From assembly GCF_001294335.1 (NCBI RefSeq), contig NZ_LGKG01000013.1, positions 1-64,000 on the forward strand: DNA of 64,000 nt, in the 5' to 3' direction. This DNA is from Streptomyces chattanoogensis (GTDB lineage: Bacteria; Actinomycetota; Actinomycetes; Streptomycetales; Streptomycetaceae). Made by a program: the position numbers and the translations under genes. Numbering within the stretch: position 1 is the first letter of the stretch; each line of letters starts with the position of its first letter. Shown piece after piece: positions 8,292 through 18,032 of this stretch. The notes below the pieces were generated by a model. That model was not told where the DNA came from. It searched no databases and saw only the letters and a list, made by a program, of their open reading frames with translations.

Positions 8292-10157
8292 CTAGGTGAG
8301 GGACTTCCTCGGCGGTACCTGCGGGACGGGCACGAACGGCAGCTTCAGCGCGCCGAACGCCTTCTCCGGGACCGCGGGCCGCACCGGCGCGACCGGTGCC
8401 ACCCGCCGGTACGGCCGGCCCGGTGCGGGGCGCGGATCCGGCTCGCCCTTGTTCGGCCACAGGGACATCGCGCGCTCGGCCTGGGCCGTGATCGTCAGGG
8501 ACGGATTGACGCCCAGGTTGGCGCTGACCGCGGCGCCGTCGACCACCAAGATCCCCGGGTGGCCGTAGAGGCGGTGATACGGGTCGAGCACGCCGTGGTC
8601 CGCGTCCGCGCCGATCGGGCAGCCGCCCAGGAAGTGCGCGGTCAGCGGCGTCCCCATCAGCTCGCCGACATTGCTGCCCGCGAAGCCGTTGATCTCCTCG
8701 GCGAGCAGGGTGGCCGCCTGCGTGGCCTCGGGGATCTGGTTGGGGTTCGGGGCGCCGTGGCCCTGGCGCGCGGTGAGCAGGCCCTTGCCGAGCCCCTTCG
8801 GCTTCCGGTACGTCGTCAGGGAGTTGTCCAGCGACTGCATCACCAGGCCGATGATGGTGCGCTCGGACCAGCGGCGGTTGGAGAGGGAACGGACGGCGAG
8901 CCAGGGATGCCGGGCCATGTTCGCCAGCCAGCCCGCGACCCGCCCGGACGGACGGTACGGCACCTGAAGGACCGTCAGCGAGCCCATCGCATTGGAGCCC
9001 TTGCCGTAACGGACGGGTTCGATATGGGTGTTCTCGTCGGGGTGGATCGAGGAGGTGATCGCCACGCCCTTGGTGAAGTCGACCCGGTCCGCACCGTGCC
9101 GCTTGCGGTAGCGGCGGTTGTCGCTCTGCGCGCCCACCAGGGCCTCGGAGTTGGTTCGGGTCAGCGAGCCGAGCCGCCCGGAGAGGTACGGGAGCAGGCC
9201 GCAGTCCTTCATACGGTGCAGCAGGGTCTGCGTCCCGTACGTACCGGCCGCGATGACGACGCGGCGGGCGGTGAACGTCCGGCCCGCCCCCTTCTTCTTG
9301 TTGTCGGTCGGGAGGGTGCCGACGGCGAAGCCGCCGCGCGAGTCCTCGGTGACGGTGACGACGGAGGTCATGGGGTGGATGACGGCTCCGGCCCGCTCCG
9401 CGAGATGGAGATAGTTCTCGTTGAGGGTGTTCTTGGCGCCGTGGCGGCAGCCCGTCATGCACTCACCGCACTCGGTGCAGGCCTTGCGGGAGGGGCCCGC
9501 ACCGCCGAAGTACGGGTCGGCGACCTCGTCTCCGGGCGCTGCCTTGGCGCTCCCGGCCCCGTCCCCGCCGACGGCGTCCCTGCCGTCCCCGAAGAACACC
9601 CCGACCGGCGCCATGTGGAAGGAGTCGCCGACACCCATGGCCTCGGCGGTCGCCTTCAGGTGGACGTCGGACGGCGTCATCGTCGGGTTGAGCCGCACGC
9701 CGAGCATCCGCTGGGCCTGGTCGTAGTACGGCTTGAGCTCCTCCTGCCAGTCGGTGATGTCCTTCCACTGCGGATCGTCGAAGAACGGCTTCGGCGGTAC
9801 GTAGAGGGTGTTGGCGTAGTTCAGCGAACCGCCGCCGACTCCGGCGCCCGCCAGGACCATCACATTGCCCAGGAGATGGATGCGCTGGATGCCGTAGAGG
9901 CCGAGCGCCGGGGCCCACAGGTAGTTCCTGAGGTCCCAGGAGTTCTTGGGAAGGGTCTCGCGGGTGAAGCGCCGGCCCGCCTCGAGGACGCCGACGCGGT
10001 AGCCCTTCTCGGTCAGGCGCAGCGCGGAGACGGAGCCGCCGAAGCCGGAGCCGATGACGAGGACGTCGTAGTCGTAGTCGTACTCGTCCCCGTATCCGTC
10101 GTCCGGTGACGGGTTCGGCTCCGGGTCCTGATTCTGGGCAGAGTTCTCCTGGGGCAC
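8292..10157 (-). CDS. GMC-family FAD oxidoreductase (cholesterol-oxidase-like)
   Basis: A 621-residue flavoprotein of the GMC oxidoreductase superfamily, close to the actinobacterial ChoD-like group. The FAD-binding motif GSGFGGSVSALRL lies near residue 35. A second conserved block AGAGVGGGSLNYANTLY is near 100, and the C-terminal block DGAAVSANLGVNPSLT near 545 carries the Asn of the active site. A four-Cys cluster C-x2-C-x2-C-x3-C (CTECGECMTGC) sits at about 225-235, ferredoxin-like but also known from ChoD relatives. The likely substrate is an alcohol, sterol or otherwise. The GTG at 10157 has GGGAG at the right distance; a TTG at 10181 directly after the upstream stop lacks one. It is co-transcribed with the aldehyde dehydrogenase. 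Confidence 0.88.
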   Translation of the reverse strand: MPQENSAQNQDPEPNPSPDDGYGDEYDYDYDVLVIGSGFGGSVSALRLTEKGYRVGVLEAGRRFTRETLPKNSWDLRNYLWAPALGLYGIQRIHLLGNVMVLAGAGVGGGSLNYANTLYVPPKPFFDDPQWKDITDWQEELKPYYDQAQRMLGVRLNPTMTPSDVHLKATAEAMGVGDSFHMAPVGVFFGDGRDAVGGDGAGSAKAAPGDEVADPYFGGAGPSRKACTECGECMTGCRHGAKNTLNENYLHLAERAGAVIHPMTSVVTVTEDSRGGFAVGTLPTDNKKKGAGRTFTARRVVIAAGTYGTQTLLHRMKDCGLLPYLSGRLGSLTRTNSEALVGAQSDNRRYRKRHGADRVDFTKGVAITSSIHPDENTHIEPVRYGKGSNAMGSLTVLQVPYRPSGRVAGWLANMARHPWLAVRSLSNRRWSERTIIGLVMQSLDNSLTTYRKPKGLGKGLLTARQGHGAPNPNQIPEATQAATLLAEEINGFAGSNVGELMGTPLTAHFLGGCPIGADADHGVLDPYHRLYGHPGILVVDGAAVSANLGVNPSLTITAQAERAMSLWPNKGEPDPRPAPGRPYRRVAPVAPVRPAVPEKAFGALKLPFVPVPQVPPRKSLT

Positions 10158-10181
10158 TGGCTCTCCCTGGGGTCGGGGCAA

Positions 10182-11837
10182 CTACCGGAGTCGGAACGCC
10201 TTCATCGCGCGCAGGCTGAGCGACATGAACGCCGCGTACTTCTCGTCGTCCATCCCGAAGGCCGGTGCGAGCGGCATGATCCGCTGGTGGGCGACGGTCT
10301 GGGCCTCGGTGTACTTGAGGATGCCCTCGGAGCCGTGCCGGCGGCCGAGTCCGGAGTCGCCCATGCCGCCCATCGGGGACTGCACACTGCCGTAGCCCGC
10401 CGCATACGACTCGTTGACGTTGACGGTTCCGGTGCGCAGCCGCGCGGCGACCGCCCGGCCCCGTCGCCCGTCCTTGGTCCAGACGCTCGAATTCAGGCCG
10501 TACGGCGTGGCGTTGGCGAGCGCTACCGCCTCGTCCTCGTCGCTGAAGCGGTAGACCGAGACGACCGGGCCGAAGGTCTCCTCGGCGCACACGGCCATCG
10601 GGGCCTCGACGCCGTCCAGGATGGTGGGCTCGTAGAAGAGGGGGCCGATGTCCGGGCGGGGGCGGCCGCCTGCGACGAGCCTGGCGCCCTTGGCGACGGC
10701 CTCCTCGACATGCCGGGTGACGTTCTCCAGCTGCCGCTCGCCCACCAGGGAGCCCATGTCGGCGCCGTAGGCGAGGGCGCTGCCCAGGCGCATGGCCTTC
10801 GTACGGGCGGCGAAGCGCCGGACGAAGTCGTCGGCGATGGACTCGTGGACGTAGAGCCGCTCGATGGAGATGCACAGCTGGCCGGCGGAGGAGAAGCAGC
10901 CGCGGACCGCGCCGGCGGCCGCCTTTTCCACATCGGCGTCGTGCAGCACCAGCATGGCGTTCTTGCCGCCCAGTTCGAGCGAGCAGCCCACCAGGCGGGC
11001 CGCGGCGCTCTGGGCGACCTCGCGGCCAGTGTGGGTGGAGCCGGTGAAAGAAACGTAATCCGCGTGCTTGACGACCTCGGGGCCGACGACCGGGCCGTCA
11101 CCGATGACGACCTGCCACACCTCGGGCGGCAGTCCGGCCTCGATGAGCTGCTCGCGGGCCCACAGGGCGGTCAGCGCGGTCTCCGTGTCGGGCTTCATGA
11201 CGACGGCGTTGCCCGCGGCGAAGGCGGGGAGGGCGTCGCCGACGGAGAGCTCGAAGGGGTAGTTCCAGGGGGCTATCTGTCCCACCACGCCCTTCGGCTG
11301 GCGCAGTTCGGTGACCTTGGTGAGGGTCGGTACGACGCCGGTGTGGCCCTTCGGCCTGAGGTACGAGGGCGCCTTGCGGCCGTAGTGCCGGGCGGCGACG
11401 GCGACCGCCTGCACCTCCTCGTGGGCGTGCAGCCGGGCCTTGCCGGTCTCCAGCTGGATGAGGTCGAGGACCTCGGCCTGGCGCTGGAGGACGAGGTCGT
11501 GGAAGCGGAGCAGGACGGCGGCGCGGCGCCTGACCGGGACGCGCGCCCAGCTCTCCTGGGCGGCGCGGGCACGCTCGAAGGCGGTGGCGACGTCCTCGGG
11601 GGTGGACTCGGGCAGGTCCGCGAGCTTCTCGCCGGTGAACGGCGTGTGGTTGGCGGTCTTGCCGGTGCCGACCACACCGCGGGTCAGACGGGCGGCCACC
11701 TCCGGGGTGACCACATCGGCGGCGGTACGGGTCCCGGCGGCGGGGGGCGCCACGGGGTTCCCGGCGGGCGTCGCTGCGGCGTCCTGGGCGGTGTCCTGGG
11801 TGTCCTGCCGGTCCGTGGTGTCCTGCGAGTCCGTCAT
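10182..11837 (-). CDS. succinic semialdehyde / aldehyde dehydrogenase
   Basis: A 551-residue NAD(P)-dependent aldehyde dehydrogenase. Catalytic residues are visible: Asn192 in PWNYP, Glu288 in LELGG and Cys322 in GQLCIS. It resembles the succinic-semialdehyde dehydrogenase group of actinobacteria, though substrate choice cannot be read from motifs. About 40 N-terminal residues, rich in Asp/Gln/Thr, are extra to the fold. The ATG at 11837 has GGGAGGAA rather far upstream. The GMC oxidoreductase follows within about 25 bp, so one transcript could oxidise an alcohol to an aldehyde and then to an acid. Confidence 0.88.
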   Translation of the reverse strand: MTDSQDTTDRQDTQDTAQDAAATPAGNPVAPPAAGTRTAADVVTPEVAARLTRGVVGTGKTANHTPFTGEKLADLPESTPEDVATAFERARAAQESWARVPVRRRAAVLLRFHDLVLQRQAEVLDLIQLETGKARLHAHEEVQAVAVAARHYGRKAPSYLRPKGHTGVVPTLTKVTELRQPKGVVGQIAPWNYPFELSVGDALPAFAAGNAVVMKPDTETALTALWAREQLIEAGLPPEVWQVVIGDGPVVGPEVVKHADYVSFTGSTHTGREVAQSAAARLVGCSLELGGKNAMLVLHDADVEKAAAGAVRGCFSSAGQLCISIERLYVHESIADDFVRRFAARTKAMRLGSALAYGADMGSLVGERQLENVTRHVEEAVAKGARLVAGGRPRPDIGPLFYEPTILDGVEAPMAVCAEETFGPVVSVYRFSDEDEAVALANATPYGLNSSVWTKDGRRGRAVAARLRTGTVNVNESYAAGYGSVQSPMGGMGDSGLGRRHGSEGILKYTEAQTVAHQRIMPLAPAFGMDDEKYAAFMSLSLRAMKAFRLR

Positions 11838-11960
11838 GCGGGGGAGCGTATTCCTCCCGGGACGCTTTGTGTACCCGGGAGTAACGAGATTTTCGCGGCG
11901 CCCGTCATCACGCCAGTGATTGCTGGCCGTAAAGGCTCTGGTCAGGGCGTTTTCGGTGAT

Positions 11961-13841
11961 CTACACCCCGATGAGCCGGAAGGAGTTCAGTGCGGTGTCG
12001 AAGTACCGCTTGGCCTCCGCCTGCGAGGCGACCGGTGAGGAGATCCAGACGTCGATCATCTTTCCGCCCTCGTTCCAGCTCAGGTCGTAGGTGTACCGGG
12101 AGCCGCCGTCCTCCTTACTGCCGTCCCACACGAACTCCCAGAGCCCGGCCTGGTATCCCTTGTGCGTCGTCTCGGTGACCTTGCCCTGGCGATAGCCCGC
12201 GTAGTCGGGCTTCGCATCGGCCTTGCGCATCGCGCCGATCGGCCCCTCCGGCACCGGCCGCTGCAGCTGGACGCCGATCCGGAACCGCTTGCCCTGGGAG
12301 TAGAAGTAGACCCGGGGGTTCTCGTACGAGCGGGTGAAGCCGTCCGGGACGGCGAGCGCGAAGCCGACCGGGTCGCGGACGACGTGGTAACCGGCGGGAG
12401 CGTTGGGGGCGTTGACGCCCTTGGGCTTCGTGACGGTCGCGCCCGGTCCGGGCGTGCCGCTCGCGGAGCTTCCGGACTGCGACCCCACCGCCGATTCCGG
12501 GTGGGACCGCGCGTGCGAGGGCGACCGGGACGCACCGGGCGTGCCCGCCCTGCCCTGGTCGGTCCTGTCGCCGTTCTGGTCCATGACCAGGGCGGTGATG
12601 CCCGCGCCCCCGCCGCCGAGGACGACCACCGCGAGCGCGGCGAGCAGCAGGGTGCGGGCGCGGCCGGGGCGACCGGAGCCCGGTTCCGCCGGTGCCCGGC
12701 GGTCGTGGTAGCCGGTGGGGGCGACGGGGGTGCTGCCGGGAGACGGGGGGTCGGCATCGGCCGGGGTGCCCTGGGGCGGGCGCCCGCCGGGGGTACCGCC
12801 GCCGGGAAGGCCGCCCTTGGGAGCGTCGGCACCGGGAAGGCCGTCACCGGGGAGGTCGTCGCTGTGGCCGTCGTAGAAGGGATCGCGGGCCCCGGGAACG
12901 GAGGGCCGGGGGCCGGCCGGTGGCGCGCCCGCGGCGGCCGCCTCGCCGAAGCCCGCGGCCGCGGACCGGCCGCGCCCCCAGTGCCCGGCGGAACCGCGTT
13001 CCGGGGCGCGCCCCGTCCGCAGATACCCCTCCAGCAGCCGCTCCGTCTCCGCCACGTCCAGCCGTCGCCCGGGGTCCCGCTCCAGCAGCCCCTCGATGAC
13101 GGCGAGCAGCGGCCGGGCGGCCTCGGGGATCTCGATCTCGTCGTACACGACGGCATGCAGGACGCCGCCGATCGAGTCCCGGCGGAACGGCGATTCACCG
13201 CTCAGCGCGGCACACAGCAGCACCCCGAGCGACCACAGGTCCGCCTCCGGTCCGGTGCCGCGGCCGGCCATCCGCTCCGGCGCGGTGTATTCGGGCGAGC
13301 CGACGAACCCGCCGGTCTCGGTCAGGGTCGTCGCCCCCGGTACCTGGGCGATACCGAAATCGGTGAGGACGACCCGGTTCGTCCCGGACTCCATCAGGAC
13401 GTTGGCGGGCTTGATGTCCCGGTGCAGCACCCCGCGGGCGTGCGCGGCCTGCAGCGCACCCAGCAGCGCGAGTCCGATCCGGGCCGCCTCGAGCGGGGCG
13501 AGCGGTCCGCCGCTGTAGAGCCGGTCGGCCAGCGACGGGCCGTCCACCAGCTCCATCACGATCCACGGCCTGCCGTCCTGCTCGACGACGTCGTGCACGA
13601 CGATCACGTTCGGATGCTTGACCTGGGCGACGGTGCGCGCCTCCCGCATCGCCCGTTCCCGCTGCACCCGCGCCTCGGGTTCGGCCGTCGCCTCGTCCAA
13701 GTGCAGTTCTTTCACCGCGACCTGACGACCCAACAGTTCGTCCGTGGCCCGCCAGACCGTCCCCATTCCGCCGCGGCCCAGCCGTATGTCCAGGCGATAC
13801 CGGCCACCCACCAGCTGGCCCTCGCCCCCGAATATCCCCAT
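11961..13841 (-). CDS. transmembrane serine/threonine protein kinase
   Basis: A 626-residue PASTA-less Pkn-type kinase. The kinase domain spans residues 10-275: glycine loop GRGGMG, VAVKEL Lys, catalytic HRDIKPANV and DFG, and the activation segment with GSPEYTAPE. A long Pro/Gly-rich linker leads to one membrane segment (LLLAALAVVVLGGGGAGITALV) at about 405-430. An extracellular domain of about 150 residues follows, with no family I can name. The ATG at 13841 (MGIFGGEG) starts the kinase domain; longer in-frame starts run into the divergent gene. Stimulus and targets are unknown. Confidence 0.9.
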   Translation of the reverse strand: MGIFGGEGQLVGGRYRLDIRLGRGGMGTVWRATDELLGRQVAVKELHLDEATAEPEARVQRERAMREARTVAQVKHPNVIVVHDVVEQDGRPWIVMELVDGPSLADRLYSGGPLAPLEAARIGLALLGALQAAHARGVLHRDIKPANVLMESGTNRVVLTDFGIAQVPGATTLTETGGFVGSPEYTAPERMAGRGTGPEADLWSLGVLLCAALSGESPFRRDSIGGVLHAVVYDEIEIPEAARPLLAVIEGLLERDPGRRLDVAETERLLEGYLRTGRAPERGSAGHWGRGRSAAAGFGEAAAAGAPPAGPRPSVPGARDPFYDGHSDDLPGDGLPGADAPKGGLPGGGTPGGRPPQGTPADADPPSPGSTPVAPTGYHDRRAPAEPGSGRPGRARTLLLAALAVVVLGGGGAGITALVMDQNGDRTDQGRAGTPGASRSPSHARSHPESAVGSQSGSSASGTPGPGATVTKPKGVNAPNAPAGYHVVRDPVGFALAVPDGFTRSYENPRVYFYSQGKRFRIGVQLQRPVPEGPIGAMRKADAKPDYAGYRQGKVTETTHKGYQAGLWEFVWDGSKEDGGSRYTYDLSWNEGGKMIDVWISSPVASQAEAKRYFDTALNSFRLIGV

Positions 13842-13952
13842 GGGGCCATCTTGCCGCACCGCCGCCGGGCCGGGAGGGGCGGTCCCCCTTGAGTTACCGC
13901 GGGTTCGGCGGGATGCGCCCCTGACCTGGGAACGGTGTGATCCACTGCCCTC

Positions 13953-14423
13953 ATGGAGGCAGTTGTCGCAAGCATCGTGGCCGTCATAGGCACCCTGCTG
14001 GGTTCCGCCGTCACCCATGTCTTCCAGAGCCGGGCGGCCGACCGCAGCGAGCGGTTCGCCCGCGCGGAGCGGCTCCGCCAGGAACGTATCGATGCATACT
14101 GCGCGTACGCGGGCGCCCTTCTCGACTACCGCCGGGTCCTCGTCCACCGCTGGTTCGTCCTCAACGACGAGAACCGCTGCGACGAGGACTCCCCCGCGCT
14201 GCGCGAGGAGATGTACAAGACCCGCTATACGGCCCAAGAAGCCATGTTCCGGGCGCAGATGGTGACCGACGACGCGGAGGTGCTCGCCCGCGCCGAGCAG
14301 GTGATGTCCGATGTCACCGAGCTGCACTGGGCCGAGGACCGGGAGACCCTGACCGCCCTGCGGGCCGCCACCCGGCAGGGCATCCGCGACTTCGTCGCGG
14401 CCACCGCGCCCCGGGTGCGCTGA
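13953..14423 (+). CDS. conserved hypothetical protein with N-terminal membrane anchor
   Basis: A 156-residue protein. Residues 1-22 are hydrophobic (VVASIVAVIGTLLGSAVTHVF), and the rest is strongly charged and helical, probably coiled-coil (DRSERFARAERLRQERIDAY). It looks like a cytoplasmic helical protein tethered by one N-terminal segment. No catalytic motif is visible. Similar short anchored proteins are widespread in Streptomyces without assigned roles. It is divergent from the kinase at a distance of 111 bp. No clear ribosome binding site precedes the ATG, so the mRNA could be leaderless. Confidence 0.7.
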   Translation: MEAVVASIVAVIGTLLGSAVTHVFQSRAADRSERFARAERLRQERIDAYCAYAGALLDYRRVLVHRWFVLNDENRCDEDSPALREEMYKTRYTAQEAMFRAQMVTDDAEVLARAEQVMSDVTELHWAEDRETLTALRAATRQGIRDFVAATAPRVR

Positions 14424-14595
14424 AACCGTCCGCAGCAGGCCAGTTGGCCGCTCACGGCACATGCCGCGCACGACACACGGAGGGAACCTCCCCCGCCCTT
14501 ACGGCCGTCCTTGACACAGTGAGGCCGGTGAGGCCGTCGTACGGAAACGGCGGCCGGCAGGTGCGGCGGGCCGGTACGACGGAACGGGGGCGGCC

Positions 14596-15612
14596 ATGGT
14601 GATGCAGGACGGCGGAACGGTGGACGTCCGTCCGGGCGCCGACCCGGTCCGGGCCGCCCCCGAACACAGCGGCGCCTATCTGGCGGCCGGGCTGTGCCTG
14701 GTCCTCTACGGCGGCGCGCTGCTCGCCTGGACCCTCTACGGCATCGCCCAGGGCGAGGGCACCGGCTGGGACTTCGTCGAGGGCCTCTTCAACCCGGGCG
14801 CCTCCCCCGCGCCCCAGGCGCTCGGCCCCTACGAATGGGCCTTCACGGTGGCCTTCCTGGCCGTCGGCGGCCTCTCCCTGGCGCAGCGCCGCGCCGCGCG
14901 CAGCGGCGCCCTGCTGTGCGCCTTCCTCCTTCTGGCCGTCTCCCTCCGCGAGGGCGTCGGACTGCTGAACGCCGCCTACCGCGACCAGTACAGCAACGAC
15001 CCCCTGGGCGGCTGGGCCCTCGCCACCCGCGGGCTCGGTCTGCTGACGGCCCTGGTCGTACCGACCGTCCTGTCGCCGGCCACGGAACGCCGCGACGGCT
15101 CCGCACCCTCCCCCGCTCCCGGCTTCGAACCCCGCCGGCGCCGCCTCTTCCGCATCTGCGGCGTCCTCTTCCTGATCACCGCCGCCGCCCGCACCGGCTG
15201 GACCGTCTGGGACCTCGCCTCCAGCAACATGGACACCGGCCGCTACCTGCGCGGCGCGTTCGACGGCTCCTTCCTCAGCACCCTCGACCTCTCGGCCTCC
15301 TCCGAGTTCACGAACGTCAGCTCGGTCCTCGTCCTCCTGGTCCTCGGCGTGATCGCCCTCCGGGGGCGCCGGGACATCCGGGGCGCGCTGCTCCTGTTCG
15401 CCGCCGTCGAGCTGTATCTGACCGTGCGGACGGTGGTCTGGCTGGCCGTGACGGACTTCTTCAGCCTCTCCTCCGAGACGGTGGAGGGGGCGACGTCGGT
15501 GGCGACGACGGCGTACGAGCTGGCGGCGATGACGTCGGTGGTGCTGCTGGTCACGGGGCGGAGTTTCGGGGCTCCCGATCGGTCGCCTGCCTTGAGCGCC
15601 TCCGCGAGCTGA
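14596..15612 (+). CDS. multi-pass membrane protein of unknown function
   Basis: A 338-residue protein with about eight hydrophobic segments (roughly residues 28-48, 80-96, 102-120, 145-162, 185-205, 245-262, 267-290 and 300-322). A long hydrophilic loop with Pro/Arg-rich sequence lies in the middle (about 165-185). I recognise no domain. The ATG at 14596 (or the ATG two codons later) is preceded by GGGGGCGG. A TTGACA occurs at 14511 upstream, without a clear -10. A hairpin follows the gene. Confidence 0.65.
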   Translation: MVMQDGGTVDVRPGADPVRAAPEHSGAYLAAGLCLVLYGGALLAWTLYGIAQGEGTGWDFVEGLFNPGASPAPQALGPYEWAFTVAFLAVGGLSLAQRRAARSGALLCAFLLLAVSLREGVGLLNAAYRDQYSNDPLGGWALATRGLGLLTALVVPTVLSPATERRDGSAPSPAPGFEPRRRRLFRICGVLFLITAAARTGWTVWDLASSNMDTGRYLRGAFDGSFLSTLDLSASSEFTNVSSVLVLLVLGVIALRGRRDIRGALLLFAAVELYLTVRTVVWLAVTDFFSLSSETVEGATSVATTAYELAAMTSVVLLVTGRSFGAPDRSPALSASAS

Positions 15613-15639
15613 CGGCGTCGGGAGGCCGGCGGCGCAGCA

Positions 15640-15673
15640 GCAGCGCCCACACCGGCTTCGGCGTGGGCGCTGC
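15640..15673 (+). terminator. hairpin terminator
   Basis: GCAGCGCCCAC (15640-15650) pairs with GTGGGCGCTGC (15663-15673), 28 bases after the membrane-protein stop. Confidence 0.6.
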
Positions 15674-16074
15674 GGGAGGGGTACCAGACGGTGTCGTGGC
15701 GGCAGTTGGCCGGCCGGGCGTCGAGGCCGCTGGTGATGTGGGGGGTGAAAGGGCCGGGTGGGCGGTGCGGGGGAGATCCCCCTCCGAACCGCCCCCGCAC
15801 GCCGATCGGCGGCCGCCGCGTGTGGGGGGCGCGGCGGTCGCCGATGTGAACTGCAACGCGTCGTGGGCTTGTGGCCTCTTCAGTGGTGCAGCATGTGGAC
15901 CACTCTGCCGGAGCGGACCACTCCATGGCATCGTTCGCAGGTCGCGGGATCACCCCCGCCGGTCGGCGGGGGTGCGGGGCCGTCTTGGGGCGGACCCCGG
16001 TGACAGGGCACGGAGCCGCGCAGCGCCGGGTGGTTCCGTGGGCCGGTATGGGTGCGGAGGAGAAAGGGGCGCCG
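15674..16074. other. intergenic region before the two-component system
   Basis: About 400 bp without a credible gene. A second large imperfect hairpin lies at about 15804-15845 (ATCGGCGGCCGCCGCG and its complement). The rest shows nothing I can name; a promoter for the response regulator must lie here. Confidence 0.4.
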
Positions 16075-16737
16075 GTGATCCGTGTCGCTGTGGTGGACGA
16101 TGAGCGGCTCGTCAGATCCGGGTTGCGGATGATTCTGGGGACCGCCCCGGATATCGAGATGGTCGCGGACTGCGGTGGCGCGGAGGCCGTGGACACCGTG
16201 CTGCGCAGCGGTGCGGAAGTGGTGCTGCTCGACATCCGGATGCCGGACGTGGACGGGCTGACCGTGCTGCAGCGGCTGCGGGCGACTCCGGAACCTCCCG
16301 CGGTGGCGATGCTGACGACCTTCGACGCCCAGGAGTACCTGACCGCGGCGCTGCGGAAGGGGGCGGCCGGGTTTCTGCTCAAGGACTCGGATCCGGAGCA
16401 GCTCGTACGGGCCGTACGGACGCTGGCCGCGGGCGGGAGCGTGCTGGACCCCGGCGTGACGCGAGCGGTGATCGGCGGCTATCTGACGGCCGAGGACCAG
16501 GCGGCCGCGGCGCGGGCGGTGAGCGGGCTGACGCCGCGGGAATCGGAGGTCCTGGCGCTGCTCGGGGAGGGGCTGGGCAACGCCCAGATCGCGGGGCGGA
16601 TGGGGCTGGCGCCCAGCACGGTCAAGGACCACGTGCGGGCGCTGCTCGGGAAACTGGGCGGGATCAACCGCATACAGGCCGCGATCGTGGCCGACCGGGC
16701 GGGCCTGGTGGCCGGCGGACCGCGGGGGTCGTGGTGA
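16075..16737 (+). CDS. NarL/FixJ family response regulator
   Basis: A 220-residue two-component response regulator. The receiver domain has acidic residues DDE at 8-10, the phospho-acceptor Asp53 in LLDIRMPD, and Lys in LLKDSD at about 103. The C-terminal LuxR-type helix-turn-helix starts at TPRESEVL (about 155) with the recognition region APSTVKDHV. The GTG at 16075 begins VIRVAVVDDE, the usual family N terminus, with AAAGGGG in front. An ATG at 16048 would add nine residues. It overlaps the sensor kinase gene by four bases, so the pair is co-translated. The regulon is unknown. Confidence 0.92.
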   Translation: MIRVAVVDDERLVRSGLRMILGTAPDIEMVADCGGAEAVDTVLRSGAEVVLLDIRMPDVDGLTVLQRLRATPEPPAVAMLTTFDAQEYLTAALRKGAAGFLLKDSDPEQLVRAVRTLAAGGSVLDPGVTRAVIGGYLTAEDQAAAARAVSGLTPRESEVLALLGEGLGNAQIAGRMGLAPSTVKDHVRALLGKLGGINRIQAAIVADRAGLVAGGPRGSW

Positions 16738-17957
16738 GCGCCTCGGGGAGCCCGGAGGGCATACGGGCGCGGGCGGCGGCGCGGAGGCGGGCGCTTGCGC
16801 GGGGGGCGTTGGGGCAGCGGGTGCGGCGGATCGCCCCGGTGGTGGTGCCGGTCCTGCTGGCCATCGCCGACGCGGTGCTGGTCAACGGCGTGGAACTCGC
16901 CCTGGAGCTGGGGGTTTCGGTGGTCGCCGCGACGGCCCTGCTGCTGCGCCGCCGGTTTCCGCTGCCGGTTTTCCTGTTCACCCTCCCCGGTCTCTACATC
17001 GGCTACATCTGGTTCGCGCCGATGATCGCGCTGTACACGCTGGCCGCCCGCCGGCCCGTCCGGACCCGGCTCGGGATCTGCGCCGTACTGCTGATCGCCG
17101 CGCATTTCTTCCCGTACCCGATTGCGGACTTCGAGCCGACCCACTACCGGGAGAACACTCTGGTGCTGATCGACGCCTGCGTCTCCTCCGCCGCGCCGAT
17201 CGCCATGGGGCTGCTGGTCCGTACGCGCGGGGAGCTGGCCGTCCGGGTCGAGGACCTGACGCGCAGCCTGCGCCGCGAGGACCGGCTGCTGGCGGACCGG
17301 GTGAAGACCACCGAACGGGCGCGGCTCGCCCGGGAGATGCACGATGTCGTGGCCCATCAGGTGAGCCTGATCAGCCTGCAGGCGGGCGCGGTGCAGGTGA
17401 GTACGCAGGACGAGACGGCGCGGGCGGGGGCGCGGACGATCCGGGAGCTGTCCGTACGGACGCTGGACGAGCTGCGGCACATGGTCGGGGTGCTGCGGGC
17501 GGACGGCGGGGAGGCGGCGGAGCTCCAGGGGCTGGCGCCCCAGCCGGACCTGGAGGAGCTGCCGCGGCTGATCGAGATGAGTGCTCTGGATGTGACGTAC
17601 GAGGGGGGTGTGGTGGCCGGCGCGAGCGGCGCCAAGGCGGTGGAGCGGGCGGCGTTCCGTACGGTCCAGGAGGCGCTCACCAATGTGCGCAAGCACGCAC
17701 CGGGGGCGCAAGTGCGGGTGCGGGTCGGGCCCGGCGGCTCCGGGGAGAGCGAACGCCTGCGGGTCGAGATACGCAACGGGCCGCCGGACGAGTCGGCCAT
17801 GGCCCCCGCGCTCCCTGGTGGCGGGCACGGGCTGGTGGGGCTGCGCGAGCGGGCCCAGAGCCTCGGGGGGACGCTGGAGGCGCGGCACACGTCCGACGGG
17901 GGGTTCGTGGTACGGGCGGAGTTTCCGTACGGGGGGACGCCCAACGGGGCGGGGTGA
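16734..17957 (+). CDS. sensor histidine kinase (HisKA_3)
   Basis: A 407-residue sensor kinase, partner of the preceding regulator. The N-terminal half has four to five membrane segments (about residues 34-52, 56-72, 78-105, 112-128 and 142-162) with almost no extracytoplasmic domain, so it may sense membrane state. A short coiled coil leads to the HisKA_3 dimerisation segment, with the phosphorylatable His at about 203 in REMHDVVAH. The HATPase domain carries the N box (EALTNVRKHA) and G box (GHGLVGLRERA). The start is the GTG overlapping the regulator stop in GTGA; the GTG one codon earlier is possible. Confidence 0.92.
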   Translation: MSASGSPEGIRARAAARRRALARGALGQRVRRIAPVVVPVLLAIADAVLVNGVELALELGVSVVAATALLLRRRFPLPVFLFTLPGLYIGYIWFAPMIALYTLAARRPVRTRLGICAVLLIAAHFFPYPIADFEPTHYRENTLVLIDACVSSAAPIAMGLLVRTRGELAVRVEDLTRSLRREDRLLADRVKTTERARLAREMHDVVAHQVSLISLQAGAVQVSTQDETARAGARTIRELSVRTLDELRHMVGVLRADGGEAAELQGLAPQPDLEELPRLIEMSALDVTYEGGVVAGASGAKAVERAAFRTVQEALTNVRKHAPGAQVRVRVGPGGSGESERLRVEIRNGPPDESAMAPALPGGGHGLVGLRERAQSLGGTLEARHTSDGGFVVRAEFPYGGTPNGAG

Positions 17958-18032
17958 GGCGGGCGGTCACTGCGAGGGCGGTTCCTGCGAGGGCGGCGCC
18001 GCGTCCCGGCCCCCGGCCGGCGGCGGGGCCGC

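Noticed and set aside
15758..16003. 81-residue ORF in the spacer before the response regulator
   Set aside because: No ribosome binding site, composition typical of non-coding GC-rich DNA, and the frame runs through a hairpin.
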